Shown one piece after another: positions 42,615 to 52,473 of a stretch of 64,000 bases of DNA. Position 1 is the first letter of the stretch. Each line of letters begins with the position of its first letter. The translations under genes and the position numbers were made by a program. The stretch is from the NCBI GenBank assembly GCA_024636495.1, contig JAGXGZ010000053.1:1-64000 (forward strand). The letters run 5' to 3'. Under the pieces are notes generated by a model that saw only the letters and a program-made list of their open reading frames with translations, was not told the DNA's origin and did no database searches. The stretch is from Roseobacter sp. Lineage in GTDB: Bacteria; Pseudomonadota; Alphaproteobacteria; Rhodobacterales; Rhodobacteraceae.

Positions 42615-43793
42615 CTAAGGCGTATTCAGCAAGTCTTGGCGATCTGCGGTGAAATCAGACGCGATCCACACCGCCTCAAGCTGTTTTAGGCGTGCACCCA
42701 GTGCGGGGCCTTTAAACTCGGGCATAAGATCAGCGGCAGTGATCGGAAATTTAGCTTGGGCAGCCCTATTTATCGTCTCTAACACAACACTATCTGGCGC
42801 TGTCTCGGCCATACAGGCGCGCAAAAGCGCCGCTCCAACCGCGATGCTTACACCGTCACGATAGGCAATCTCGGCTAAAGTTTGCCCCCCGAATGCCACG
42901 GCCTTAAGGCGATCATGTTCTTTTGTATCTGCCTTGCTCAGCCTTAGACGGTCCGAAACATCATCGCCACCAAGCGCAGCCAAGCGCCAAAGCCAATAGG
43001 GGGGGTAGCCCAAAACCGTCTCGAAATGGACGAGCATACTAACCCAGCGATCATCCGATCCGGGCAAAATTGCCCCCAGCACACCTGCTTGGCGCATTGC
43101 AGCCAAGGCTGGCGCAGGATCAGGGGCTGCCAACAATTTCTGAAGCTCAGCACCGATACGCTCTGCCGAAAGCGTCTCTAATCCGTCAGTATTCGCAGCA
43201 ATCGCTGCCAGTGCATCCGCATCAAAGCCTTCGTCGGGGTTTGCATACCACGCGCAGAAACGGAAATATCGAAGCGTTCGCAGATAATCCTCGCGGATGC
43301 GCGCACCTGCATCCTCGATAAACCGCACCCGGCGTGCACGCAGATCGGCCATCCCCTCAAGCGGATCAATGACGCGGCCCATGGGATCGGCATAAAGCGC
43401 ATTCATCGTGAAATCACGCCGCCGCGCATCTTCGTCGATGCTGTTTGAAAAAGCGACCACGGCACGGCGCCCATCGGTTTCAACATCGCGGCGAAAGGTC
43501 GTAACCTCGAACCCCTTGCCGCCTCTAACGACTGTGACGGTCCCATGTTCAACGCCTGTCGGAACAGCCTTAAGGCCAGCGCGTGCCGCAAGCGCCATCA
43601 CCCGTTCAGGCAACGCATCGGTGGACATATCGACATCGCTGTCAGGCAACCCAAGCAACGCGTTGCGCACGCACCCCCCCACGAAATAGATGCGGTGGCC
43701 GCCATCCTGCACAGCCGCGCAAACCGCCTGCGCATCCGCATCGGCAAGCCAGCTGGTGCCGGAGGGAAGGGTCAAATCATACGTTCTGTCCAT
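42615..43793 (-). CDS. cca: CCA tRNA nucleotidyltransferase
   Basis: A 392-residue class II nucleotidyltransferase, expected to add or repair the 3' CCA of tRNA. IYFVGGCVRNALLGL, DSDVDMSTDALPE, VEHGTVTVVRGGKGFEVTTF, DARRRDFTMNALYADPMGRV and DYLRTLRYFRFCAWYANP are the family blocks. There is no HD domain, as usual in alphaproteobacteria. The start at 43793 (MDRTYDLTLPSGTSWL) overlaps the preceding Nudix gene by 22 bases, which suggests coupling. Poly(A) polymerase cannot be fully excluded. Confidence 0.9.
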   Translation of the reverse strand: MDRTYDLTLPSGTSWLADADAQAVCAAVQDGGHRIYFVGGCVRNALLGLPDSDVDMSTDALPERVMALAARAGLKAVPTGVEHGTVTVVRGGKGFEVTTFRRDVETDGRRAVVAFSNSIDEDARRRDFTMNALYADPMGRVIDPLEGMADLRARRVRFIEDAGARIREDYLRTLRYFRFCAWYANPDEGFDADALAAIAANTDGLETLSAERIGAELQKLLAAPDPAPALAAMRQAGVLGAILPGSDDRWVSMLVHFETVLGYPPYWLWRLAALGGDDVSDRLRLSKADTKEHDRLKAVAFGGQTLAEIAYRDGVSIAVGAALLRACMAETAPDSVVLETINRAAQAKFPITAADLMPEFKGPALGARLKQLEAVWIASDFTADRQDLLNTP

Positions 43794-44368
43794 GCCCGCA
43801 ACATACGCGCGGTTGCACCCCAAATGTAATAGGGACCGTAAGGCACAACGTAATAATGCCGCTGATTTCCCCGCCAACGCCGCGATTGCACCAGATAATT
43901 GTCCAGGTTCAAGACGTGCGCAAGCGGAACGGTAAAGACTTCATCGACTTCTCCGGGTTCTGGAACGATCTTGAAACCCTCTCTGACAAAGCCGATCACG
44001 GGGGTGACATGAAAGCTGGTGACGGTTTCATGGGCGGGCAGCGTTCCCAACACCTCGACCAGTTCAGTGGGCAAACCGATCTCTTCGCGCGCCTCGCGCA
44101 GGGCGGCGGCGATCACATCCTTATCTGTGTCGTCCTGTTTGCCACCGGGAAACGCGATCTGACCCGGATGATGCTTAAGCGCCGACGACCGCTTGGTCAG
44201 GATCAGCTCAAGCCGACCGTTTTTTTCAATGATCGGAGCAAGAACACCGGCGGGCCGCAATTTACGTTCTGCAGGCAAAACAACATCTTTGTTAAGATCA
44301 AAATCGGACGACGCCACACCCGTCAGGGCCAGCGCCGTCCGAAAGCTTTGTATTTGATCAGTCACCAC
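43772..44368 (-). CDS. CoA pyrophosphatase, Nudix family
   Basis: A Nudix enzyme of about 198 residues likely to hydrolyse CoA and its derivatives. LELILTKRSSALKHHPGQIA is the CoA-specific region just before the Nudix box (FPGGKQDDTDKD, then AALREAREEIGL). The C-terminal part (YYVVPYGPYYIWGATARMLR) is also typical. I place the start at the GTG 44368 (GTG 44365 is equally possible), both overlapping the hslO end. A further TTG at 44392 would lie deeper in hslO. It overlaps the following cca gene. Confidence 0.9.
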   Translation of the reverse strand: MVTDQIQSFRTALALTGVASSDFDLNKDVVLPAERKLRPAGVLAPIIEKNGRLELILTKRSSALKHHPGQIAFPGGKQDDTDKDVIAAALREAREEIGLPTELVEVLGTLPAHETVTSFHVTPVIGFVREGFKIVPEPGEVDEVFTVPLAHVLNLDNYLVQSRRWRGNQRHYYVVPYGPYYIWGATARMLRAWTERMI

Positions 44369-45344
44369 TTGTCGTTTCAGCCTCGAACCCAACGGTTTTC
44401 GGATCCAGATCGTAATGTGCGCTGCAAAACTGGCAATCTGCGGTCACACGGCCTTCGTCTGTCGTCATCTTCTGTATGTCCTTGGCAGAATAGATCGACA
44501 GGCTTTGCCGCACCCGGTCTTCCGAACAAGAACAGCCGAAACGAACGGCTTGGCTGTCGAACACACGCGGTGTTTCTTCGTGAAACAAGCGCACCAACAG
44601 ATCAGTTGGCGGCAAACTTGGTCCGATCAGCTCAAGCTCCTCAACCGTGTCCAGCAATGCGTTGGCCCGGCGCCAATTTTCACCCTCTTCTCCGTCAACC
44701 AGATCATCGGGGCGCAGAATGTCACCGCTGCCTTCGACTTTTGCCGCAAAAGGCGACGCTTTAGGCATGTGCTGCAACATCACACCGCCCGCCCGCCAAC
44801 GCTCGACCTCGTCTGGCGTAGACGATTTTCCGAAACTTAGCTGAAATCGCGTAGGCAACTGTTCGGATTGCGCAAAATACGCCTCTGCACAGGAGGAGAG
44901 CGACCCCCCCGCAAGTGGCGTAATCCCTTGATAAGGTGTCATTCCTTCCCCTTGATCAATCATGACGGCGAAATACCCCTCGCCTATCTGATCAAACGGG
45001 GACCCATCCGTAATCCGGTCAGCGTCAAAGCTGGCATAGGAACGAATGCGCGCGGGTTCGCCATCTTCTGAAGGGCCGTAGTAATCGGTCGCGATCATGC
45101 GCACAGGCCCATTTGATTGCACCTGCAATTGCAGCTTCCAGCGTAACTTGATCGACTGGCCGATCAGCGCAGCAATAAGGGCCATCTCGGCGACCAGCGC
45201 TTCGACTTTTTCGGGGTAATCGTGCTGACGCAGGATACCTTCCAGCACCCCATCCAAACGGGCCACGCGACCACGAATGTCGGATGCATCGAGTTGAAAG
45301 GGAAGGACGGTATCGTCCCACGCGATTTTGGTTCCTTGGGTCAT
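44358..45344 (-). CDS. hslO: Redox-regulated chaperone Hsp33
   Basis: A 328-residue chaperone switched on by oxidation. The C-terminal zinc site is FGCSCSEDR (CxC) and ADCQFCSAHY (CxxC), all four Cys present. The N-terminal domain has VEALVAEMALIAALIGQSIK, YFAVMIDQGEGMTPYQGI and FAQSEQLPTRFQLSFG. The start MTQGTKIAWDDTVLPFQL follows AAGGAAAG. It heads a minus-strand set with the CoA pyrophosphatase and cca and is divergent from another Nudix gene. The protein is a little longer than the E. coli one. Confidence 0.96.
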   Translation of the reverse strand: MTQGTKIAWDDTVLPFQLDASDIRGRVARLDGVLEGILRQHDYPEKVEALVAEMALIAALIGQSIKLRWKLQLQVQSNGPVRMIATDYYGPSEDGEPARIRSYASFDADRITDGSPFDQIGEGYFAVMIDQGEGMTPYQGITPLAGGSLSSCAEAYFAQSEQLPTRFQLSFGKSSTPDEVERWRAGGVMLQHMPKASPFAAKVEGSGDILRPDDLVDGEEGENWRRANALLDTVEELELIGPSLPPTDLLVRLFHEETPRVFDSQAVRFGCSCSEDRVRQSLSIYSAKDIQKMTTDEGRVTADCQFCSAHYDLDPKTVGFEAETTSGD

Positions 45345-45422
45345 AAGACTTTCCTTACCGGCAGACGGTTGGCATACCGCGTCTATATAAGGGCAACAAG
45401 TCACAGAAAAAGGGGCAGTCAA

Positions 45423-45860
45423 ATGATGCGAAGAGTTGGAGAGCCGCCGCGTGCGGATAAAAAATACACACTGCGCCCCGGTGCCTATGCGATTTTACCT
45501 CTGAAACAGCGCTTCTTGATGACGGCACAACTGTCGCCGCAGGTCGATGTGCAACTGCCCGGCGGCGGTATTGATCCTGGCGAATCACCTTTGCAGGCCT
45601 TGCACCGCGAAGTGATGGAGGAAATTGGCTGGTCTATCGCGTATCCCCGTCGTTTGGGGGCGTTTCGGCGATTTGTATATATGCCCGAATACGATCTTTG
45701 GGCTGAAAAGCTGTGCCATGTCTATGTCGCACATCCTGTCCGCCAGATCGCGGATCCGGTTGAACCCGACCACGTCACCGTGGTTCTGTCTGCGGACGAG
45801 GCATTGGAAAGTCTGGGCAATGATGGCGACCGTATGTTCCTAGAAGGATTTTTATTCTAG
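45423..45860 (+). CDS. Nudix hydrolase
   Basis: A 145-residue Nudix hydrolase. PGGGIDPGESPLQALHREVM followed by EEIGW is a complete box. DLWAEKLCHVYVAHPV and ESLGNDGDRMFLEGFLF make up the C-terminal part. AGGGGCAG precedes the tandem ATGs at 45423 and 45426. The substrate is unknown; similar proteins are annotated as general NUDIX hydrolases. It overlaps by four bases the end of the convergent REC-PP2C gene. Confidence 0.88.
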   Translation: MMRRVGEPPRADKKYTLRPGAYAILPLKQRFLMTAQLSPQVDVQLPGGGIDPGESPLQALHREVMEEIGWSIAYPRRLGAFRRFVYMPEYDLWAEKLCHVYVAHPVRQIADPVEPDHVTVVLSADEALESLGNDGDRMFLEGFLF

Positions 45861-47119
45861 CATCCCTTAAATTCAAAAAGGATACCCGACACATCGTCGG
45901 GAAAATCTGCGTCCCCCGCGAATTCAGTAAGCTGCCACAAGATTGCTTCTAGAAGCGGCGGGCCAGCGACCTTGCGAAGCCCATAAAGCATATCGCTAAG
46001 CCCTTCTTCATCCAGCATTTTTCCGTTTGGATCAGGGCATTCCGTAACACCGTCAGACAAGATAAGCAGACGATCACCGGGGGATAGTGAAACTTTGAAC
46101 TGCTCATAGACCATACCGTCTACCAGCCCGACGGGGAAACCGCCCAAGCCCCCCTGTTCAACACGCCCGTCCTGCCGCTGCACGACCGGATGGGGATGCC
46201 CTGCCTGAGCCATCAATACGTCGCCCGTTTTCAAATCTACCTCTGCCAGAAGAAGGGTAAAGTAATGTTCCGTCTCCATCTCGTTCAGAACAAGGCTGTT
46301 GAGCATTGAAATAACATTAGCCGGTGGACGCATCTTATAGCTGCCATCGGCCTGCTTGACCAAAGCCACATTTTGATCAGGCGCAGCGGCTGACAGATAC
46401 CCGGCCAGACGCGCCGTCATCAACGCCGAGCTGATTCCATGCCCCGACACATCGATCCCGAAAAGCCCGAGTTTATCGTTACCAACGGGGAAGAACCCGA
46501 CCAGATCCCCCCCAACATGCCCGCTGGAACGCAACATAAGCGAGAGTGTTCCGCTGTCAAAATCACGGGTCCGTTCACGGATAAGCGATTGCTGTAGTTT
46601 TTTCGCCTCAAGCAAGTCCTTGTCCAGCAGATCATACACGCGCTGCAATTCGTCCAAGGTATCGGTGATAAGGCGGTTCTTGCCCGTCAACTCGCGTTGC
46701 ATCTCAAGAATGCGTTCGCCGGCCGCGATACGCGCGCGCAATTCGTCCACGTCGACGGGTTTGCTTAGAAAATCATCGGCACCGCTATCCAGACCCTTGG
46801 CAACTTCGGCCTTTTCACTTTTAGAGGTCAGCAGGATAAAATAACCATATTGACCTTCCGATAACCTACGGAAGGAACGGCAAAATTCCAGCCCAGTCAT
46901 CCCCGGCATCACCCAATCACTCAGCACCAGATCTGGCAAACGGTGCCGGCATTTTTCAAGCGCCTCCTGACCAGATGCGGCCTCGACAACCTCAAAGCCC
47001 CACCTTTTCAAAGACGCGCCCAGGATGCGCCGTTGCAGTTTGCTATCATCCACAACCATAGCCAACTGCATCACGCCGCTACGTTGCGATTGATCGCCTT
47101 GTTTCAAAATTAATGGCAT
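45857..47119 (-). CDS. Response regulator with PP2C-type (SpoIIE/RsbU) phosphatase output
   Basis: A 420-residue protein. The N-terminal receiver domain has AMVVDDSKLQRR (acidic pair at 24 and 25), LVLSDWVMPGMTG with the phosphoacceptor Asp68, and LSKPVDVDEL with the Lys. A coiled-coil linker (EMQRELTGKNRLITDTLDEL, ending about residue 185) leads to a PP2C-type domain with HVGGDLVGFFPV, LFGIDVSGHGISSALM and LLILSDGVTECPDP, the metal-ligand motifs. Such proteins usually dephosphorylate anti-anti-sigma factors, linking phosphorelay input to a partner switch. Met17 is an alternative start. The divergent Hpt gene next door is the likely phosphoryl donor. No kinase, STAS or anti-sigma gene is nearby. 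Confidence 0.93.
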   Translation of the reverse strand: MPLILKQGDQSQRSGVMQLAMVVDDSKLQRRILGASLKRWGFEVVEAASGQEALEKCRHRLPDLVLSDWVMPGMTGLEFCRSFRRLSEGQYGYFILLTSKSEKAEVAKGLDSGADDFLSKPVDVDELRARIAAGERILEMQRELTGKNRLITDTLDELQRVYDLLDKDLLEAKKLQQSLIRERTRDFDSGTLSLMLRSSGHVGGDLVGFFPVGNDKLGLFGIDVSGHGISSALMTARLAGYLSAAAPDQNVALVKQADGSYKMRPPANVISMLNSLVLNEMETEHYFTLLLAEVDLKTGDVLMAQAGHPHPVVQRQDGRVEQGGLGGFPVGLVDGMVYEQFKVSLSPGDRLLILSDGVTECPDPNGKMLDEEGLSDMLYGLRKVAGPPLLEAILWQLTEFAGDADFPDDVSGILFEFKGC

Positions 47120-47269
47120 TTCTATCGGTCAATTCACTAGGTCTATACCCTGCCCTACACCACGGGAATTTAACAGAAAGTGAACCGTAAAAATCGATCC
47201 AAAATGCCAACCATCACCACCTGATATTAACAACCGCAAGCTAATCATTTGGAAAAAGGAGGGCGTAAA

Positions 47270-47602
47270 ATGATCGATTGGGCACAGGTAAACACCCTGC
47301 GCGATGACGTCGGAAAAGATGACTTTTCCGAGATAGTTGAGATATTCATTGAGGAAGTTGAAGAGGTTATCAACCGGCTGCGCAACACGTCCAGTCTGGA
47401 CACGCTGGGCGACGACTTGCACTTTCTTAAAGGCAGCGCACTGAACCTTGGGTTTTCAGTCTTTTCCGATCATTGCCAAAAGGGCGAAACTGCGGCAGCC
47501 GCAGGAAAAGCGGCACAGGTGGATGTGTCTGCTATACTTTCCAGCTATGACACATCAAAGACCCTGTTCTTGGCACACCTTCCTGCAAAACTTAGTGCCT
47601 GA
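47270..47602 (+). CDS. Hpt-domain phosphotransfer protein
   Basis: A 110-residue histidine-containing phosphotransfer protein. Phosphorylatable His51 lies in LHFLKGSALNLGF, close to the consensus HxLKGxxxxLG. The flanking helices (DFSEIVEIFIEEVEEVINRL, and the C-terminal SSYDTSKTLFLAHLPAKL) make up the four-helix bundle. The ATG at 47270 has AAGGAGGG upstream, a strong site. It is divergent from the REC-PP2C gene with about 150 bases between, and ends two bases from the convergent ilvA end. It probably shuttles phosphate between an unlinked hybrid kinase and the REC-PP2C receiver. Confidence 0.92.
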   Translation: MIDWAQVNTLRDDVGKDDFSEIVEIFIEEVEEVINRLRNTSSLDTLGDDLHFLKGSALNLGFSVFSDHCQKGETAAAAGKAAQVDVSAILSSYDTSKTLFLAHLPAKLSA

Positions 47603-47604
47603 AA

Positions 47605-48837
47605 TCAAAGCACAAACTGGGCAAGTGTTTCGTCATTTGTAATGTCGGTATAGGTGAAACCAGCCTGCTTGAGTTGAGACAGGAACGGGCCAAAACTGTC
47701 GGGGCTGCGCGTCTCTATCCCGATCAGAACAGATCCGAAGTTACGCGCTGACTTCTTAAGGTATTCGAACCGGCAGATATCATCATCGGGCCCCAGAATG
47801 TTCAAGAACTCTTTCAGCGCGCCGGGGCGTTGTGGCATCCGAAGAATGAAGTATTTCTTAACACCTGAATAGCGCTGGGCGCGTTCTTTGACTTCGGGCA
47901 GGCGTTCAAAATCAAAGTTACCGCCCGACGCGACGCATACGACGGTCTTGCCCTTGATGTGATCCCCAACCTCACCCAGCGCTTCGATCGATAGCGCACC
48001 GGCTGGCTCCAACACGATACCTTCCACATTCAACATCTCGATAATTGCGACGCAAATCCGGTCTTCAGCCAGATTGATCACATCCGAAGGATTAACACCC
48101 TTCAACCGACCAAAATTGCGCTGACCAATCTTGGCAACAGCAGCCCCATCCACAAAACTGTTGATAGGCGAAATATCTACGGGTGCGCCATTTATCAACG
48201 CTTGCGCAAGACTGGGCGCGCCCTTCGGCTCTACAAAAGTGTAATTGCTGGCCTTCCCAAAATAGCTGTAGATCCCCGACGAAAGGCCACCGCCACCGAC
48301 GGGCAGGATAATATGGTCTGGAATACCACCAAGCTGCGCCTCGATCTCGACTGCGACGGACGCTTGACCTTCGATCACATCATCATCGTCGAAAGGGGAT
48401 AGAAAATGCGCGCCCTCATTGGCGCAAAATTCCTGAGCGGCGGACAGTGTTTTGTCGAAGTAGTCGCCCACCAAGCGAACTTCGATGTTCGTGCCGCCGA
48501 AAATCTTGGTTTTCTGGATCTTTTGCTGCGGGGTCGTTACCGGCATAAAGATCACGCCATTTACGCCGAAATGACTGCACATAAATGCGACGCCTTGCGC
48601 GTGGTTACCCGCGCTCGCACACACAAAAACCGTCTTTTCCGGAATGACCTTGCGCATCGCATTAAACGCACCGCGCAACTTGTAGGACCGAACGGGGCTC
48701 AGGTCTTCGCGCTTGAGCCAGATGTCAGCTCCGTATTTTTCGGACAAATGATCGTTACGCATCAAGGGCGTTTGCGCAAACACTTCACGCATCGCTTTTG
48801 TCGCGCTGCGCGCACGCGTTTGGAAACTATCGGTCAT
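47605..48837 (-). CDS. ilvA: Threonine ammonia-lyase (threonine deaminase)
   Basis: A 410-residue PLP enzyme converting threonine to 2-oxobutanoate, the first isoleucine step. [18 protein letters not shown] holds the PLP Lys, with [12 protein letters not shown] and the phosphate-binding [11 protein letters not shown] single ACT-like regulatory domain ([20 protein letters not shown] to the end) gives the shorter IlvA type. The ATG at 48837 is preceded by AAGGGAAAG. It is divergent from argG. A regulatory site in the shared 124-base region is possible. Confidence 0.95.
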   Translation of the reverse strand: MTDSFQTRARSATKAMREVFAQTPLMRNDHLSEKYGADIWLKREDLSPVRSYKLRGAFNAMRKVIPEKTVFVCASAGNHAQGVAFMCSHFGVNGVIFMPVTTPQQKIQKTKIFGGTNIEVRLVGDYFDKTLSAAQEFCANEGAHFLSPFDDDDVIEGQASVAVEIEAQLGGIPDHIILPVGGGGLSSGIYSYFGKASNYTFVEPKGAPSLAQALINGAPVDISPINSFVDGAAVAKIGQRNFGRLKGVNPSDVINLAEDRICVAIIEMLNVEGIVLEPAGALSIEALGEVGDHIKGKTVVCVASGGNFDFERLPEVKERAQRYSGVKKYFILRMPQRPGALKEFLNILGPDDDICRFEYLKKSARNFGSVLIGIETRSPDSFGPFLSQLKQAGFTYTDITNDETLAQFVL

Positions 48838-48855
48838 CAGCTTTCCCTTATCGTT

Positions 48856-48893
48856 GTTGACCATCGATACGTCCCCTTACACCTTCGGTCAAC
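48856..48893. promoter_or_regulatory. Separated inverted repeat between ilvA and argG
   Basis: GTTGACC (48856 to 48862) and GGTCAAC (48887 to 48893) are exact inverted copies with 24 bases between them, in the divergent promoter region. They could be half-sites for a shared regulator or, individually, -35-like elements. Confidence 0.3.
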
Positions 48894-48961
48894 GCAGCCT
48901 TCAATCTTGCTCACCTCGTGAAAACCCGATACCTCGCGATGCAAACCGCAAAGGAAAAACA

Positions 48962-50182
<1,221 letters not shown>

Positions 50183-50197
50183 ACGTTAGAGACGAAA

Positions 50198-50231
50198 AAG
50201 GCCCGGACAGGGGGATATCTGTTCGGGCCTT
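50198..50231. terminator. Rho-independent terminator after argG
   Basis: A 13-bp stem (AAGGCCCGGACAG / CTGTTCGGGCCTT, one G:T pair) with an 8-base loop lies between the convergent argG and the periplasmic-protein gene. It can serve both. Confidence 0.85.
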
Positions 50232-50250
50232 CTATTCAGGTTAGTCTGGC

Positions 50251-50664
50251 TTACTTAGCCGTGATAACCGTCATCACCAAGTTTCCGTCTGGCTTGATCG
50301 GGCCGTCTTCTGTGGCGCCCAGCGTGTATTCAAACCCGCCCATTTTCATTCCGCCATCTTCAGCGTGGACCATCAGCATCAGCATATCGCCGGATTTGAC
50401 TTCTTCCTGAAGGATCGCGGCAACATCCATGTTTTCCCCGGCGCGCAAAGGTGCGTAGCCGACAACGGGGCCTGGCTTCATTTCAGAATCTGTGCGGTGC
50501 ACAACCAGCCAACCATTTGCGGGTGCCATTACCTTTTCAGCGCTCACGACGCCATTCGATACATCCTGATCCATCGCTTCTACGGCTGGATTGCTGTGCG
50601 CGGCTGCAAATGCGGAACCGGCTGCAATCGTGAGGGCTAGTGCAGTTGTTGTGAATAGTTTCAT
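50251..50664 (-). CDS. Periplasmic protein with a DUF7282-like domain
   Basis: A 137-residue exported protein. MKLFTTTALALTIAAGSAFA is a Sec signal peptide. The mature part is a beta-rich single domain with VVSAEKVMAPANGWLVVHRT, GPVVGYAPLRAGENMDVAAI, MLMLMVHAEDGG and a Met-rich patch MKMGGFEYTLGA. The layout resembles DUF7282-type domains, often found in secreted halophile and marine proteins. The function is unknown. It has a typical ribosome-binding site (AAGGAGATT) and stands as a single gene. Confidence 0.7.
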   Translation of the reverse strand: MKLFTTTALALTIAAGSAFAAAHSNPAVEAMDQDVSNGVVSAEKVMAPANGWLVVHRTDSEMKPGPVVGYAPLRAGENMDVAAILQEEVKSGDMLMLMVHAEDGGMKMGGFEYTLGATEDGPIKPDGNLVMTVITAK

Positions 50665-50728
50665 CGTTAATCTCCTTGTTGGTTACGGTGGAGTAACGAA
50701 GCCGTGGCTGCGAAAGTTTCAAAAAAAA

Positions 50729-51421
50729 TTACATGATACGTTTTTTCCAAAGATTTTCGTAATGCGGCATGGCCTGATCCAACAAAACCTTGGCCGAACC
50801 TGTCAAAACTGGCAAATCGCCCTCCGCCCCGGCAAATCCGGTGCTTTGGTGCACAGCGCCGTACCAGTGCCCCGCCCATATGCCATCTTCATCTCGTGCG
50901 CCCGCTTTCCAGTGCAGCATACCGTCGTCAAACGGCAGGCCAATCGCAGCGCAAAGAGTTTGCAACATCTTTGATGGATTTGCTCGAATATCGGCCGAAT
51001 CGATGATCAATCCGCCAATCCGGTTATATAGCGCCGTTTGTGGACCAAACCCGATATCATCAAAACTGGGTGCTTCGCGCTTCGCGATGTAACTGGCGAT
51101 AACGCGGGCAGGATGGCGGATCAGATGGATGTTCACACAATCATCGGCCCAATCCATCGGGAAGCCATCCAACATGTGATGGGGCATATGTTTCATGTAC
51201 ATATGCGGGGTGCCTTGCCGCTGACAAAGCTTGGCAACCTTGATCGGATCAGTTTCATGCGCCGCGATGATCTGCGGTGCCATCGGGTGGTCGTCCCCTG
51301 TTGCCGCCAGAAAGGGGGCATAAAACGGCTCGTCCATCACCGCGAAATCAGCGCGGTTGGCAAAGCTGTACATCATTGCTGTGCTTAGATTGCGCGGGCC
51401 CGACCACATTGCGATACGCAT
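50729..51421 (-). CDS. Sulfotransferase-like P-loop protein
   Basis: A 230-residue protein of a sulfotransferase-like family. The N-terminal phosphosulfate-binding-type loop is IAMWSGPRNLSTAMMYSF, followed by DEPFYAPFLAA and the 3'-phosphate-binding-like block NIHLIRHPARVIASY. The ATG at 51421 overlaps the aminotransferase stop by one base (TGATG), so the two are translationally coupled. A start three codons upstream is possible. No N-terminal membrane anchor is visible, so it should act in the cytoplasm on a small molecule. The acceptor is unknown. Confidence 0.85.
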   Translation of the reverse strand: MRIAMWSGPRNLSTAMMYSFANRADFAVMDEPFYAPFLAATGDDHPMAPQIIAAHETDPIKVAKLCQRQGTPHMYMKHMPHHMLDGFPMDWADDCVNIHLIRHPARVIASYIAKREAPSFDDIGFGPQTALYNRIGGLIIDSADIRANPSKMLQTLCAAIGLPFDDGMLHWKAGARDEDGIWAGHWYGAVHQSTGFAGAEGDLPVLTGSAKVLLDQAMPHYENLWKKRIM

Positions 51422-52329
51422 CAGGCGCACTCCCGCTTGATTAGATCTTTGTAAAGTTCACGCAAACGCTGGGTCATTGGCCCCATTTCGCCCGTGCCGA
51501 TTTTTCGGCCATCAATTGATGCGACGGGCGTTTGCGCACCAAACGTTCCGGTCAGGAAAGCCTCGTCAGCACCGTATGTGTCGACCAGCGAGAAATTTCG
51601 TTCAAACACCGGGATATCATGCGCATGACAGAGGTCGATTACCTTTTGACGGGTAATGCCATTCATACAGTAGTCGCCAGTGCTTGTCCAAACGGCCCCT
51701 TTGCGCACCATGAAAAAATTGCAGGCGTTGGTGGTGTTCACGAAGCCGTTGATGTCCAACATCAGCGCCTCGTCCGCGCCCGCCTTTTCGGCGGCGATGC
51801 AGGCAAGAATGCAATTCAGCTTGGAATGGCTGTTCAGCTTTGGGTCTTGTGTCATCGGCAAGCCGCGCAGATGCGGCACGGTGGCCAGCCGGATCGGGCG
51901 CGGAATACTGGGGCGCGAATGTTCCATGATAATCGTGATCGTCGGCCCGGATTGCGACAACGACGGATGCTGGAAAGGGCGCGTTTTGACACCGCGCGTA
52001 ATCATCAGTCGCGCATGGGCGTCAGTGGTCATGCCGTTGGCATTTTGTGTCTCTAACAAAGCGGAAACCAGCGCTTTGCGGGTTAGTCCGATATCCAGAT
52101 CAATCGCTTTAGACGCCTCGAACAGACGGTCGAAATGATCGTCCATGAATGCCCAGCAGTCATCATACAGCCGCAGCCCTTCCCAGATACCGTCACCCAG
52201 CATAAAGCCACTGTCATAAACGCTGACCATCGCCTGCGCTTTGGGCACGATCTTGCCGTTGAGATAGATCAGGATATCGTCATTGCGGGCATCTTCTTCG
52301 GCTTGATGGGTGGTAACGTGATCTTGCAT
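51421..52329 (-). CDS. Class IV aminotransferase (branched-chain/D-amino acid type)
   Basis: A 302-residue PLP enzyme of fold type IV. SVYDSGFMLGDGIWEGLRLY is the N-terminal signature, KLNSHSKLNCILACIAAEKA holds the PLP Lys, and ADEALMLDINGFVNTTNACN and AFLTGTFGAQTPVASIDGR complete the fold. It differs from standard IlvE, so it may act on branched-chain, D- or other small amino acids. The start at 52329 (MQDHVTTHQAEEDA) follows GAGGG. It is tightly linked to the sulfotransferase-like gene downstream. Confidence 0.9.
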   Translation of the reverse strand: MQDHVTTHQAEEDARNDDILIYLNGKIVPKAQAMVSVYDSGFMLGDGIWEGLRLYDDCWAFMDDHFDRLFEASKAIDLDIGLTRKALVSALLETQNANGMTTDAHARLMITRGVKTRPFQHPSLSQSGPTITIIMEHSRPSIPRPIRLATVPHLRGLPMTQDPKLNSHSKLNCILACIAAEKAGADEALMLDINGFVNTTNACNFFMVRKGAVWTSTGDYCMNGITRQKVIDLCHAHDIPVFERNFSLVDTYGADEAFLTGTFGAQTPVASIDGRKIGTGEMGPMTQRLRELYKDLIKRECA

Positions 52330-52473
52330 ATAAAGCCCTCTGTTTTCAGGGACGCTAAGAAGTTCAGCCGCCCGCGCCAAGCCTGAAATTGAAATCACTA
52401 GCGCGTGACATCATCCTGCAGCGTGTTGTGCGAACCGCCCAAGCAGTTCACCCTTTGGTCAAAGAGGAGAAAA

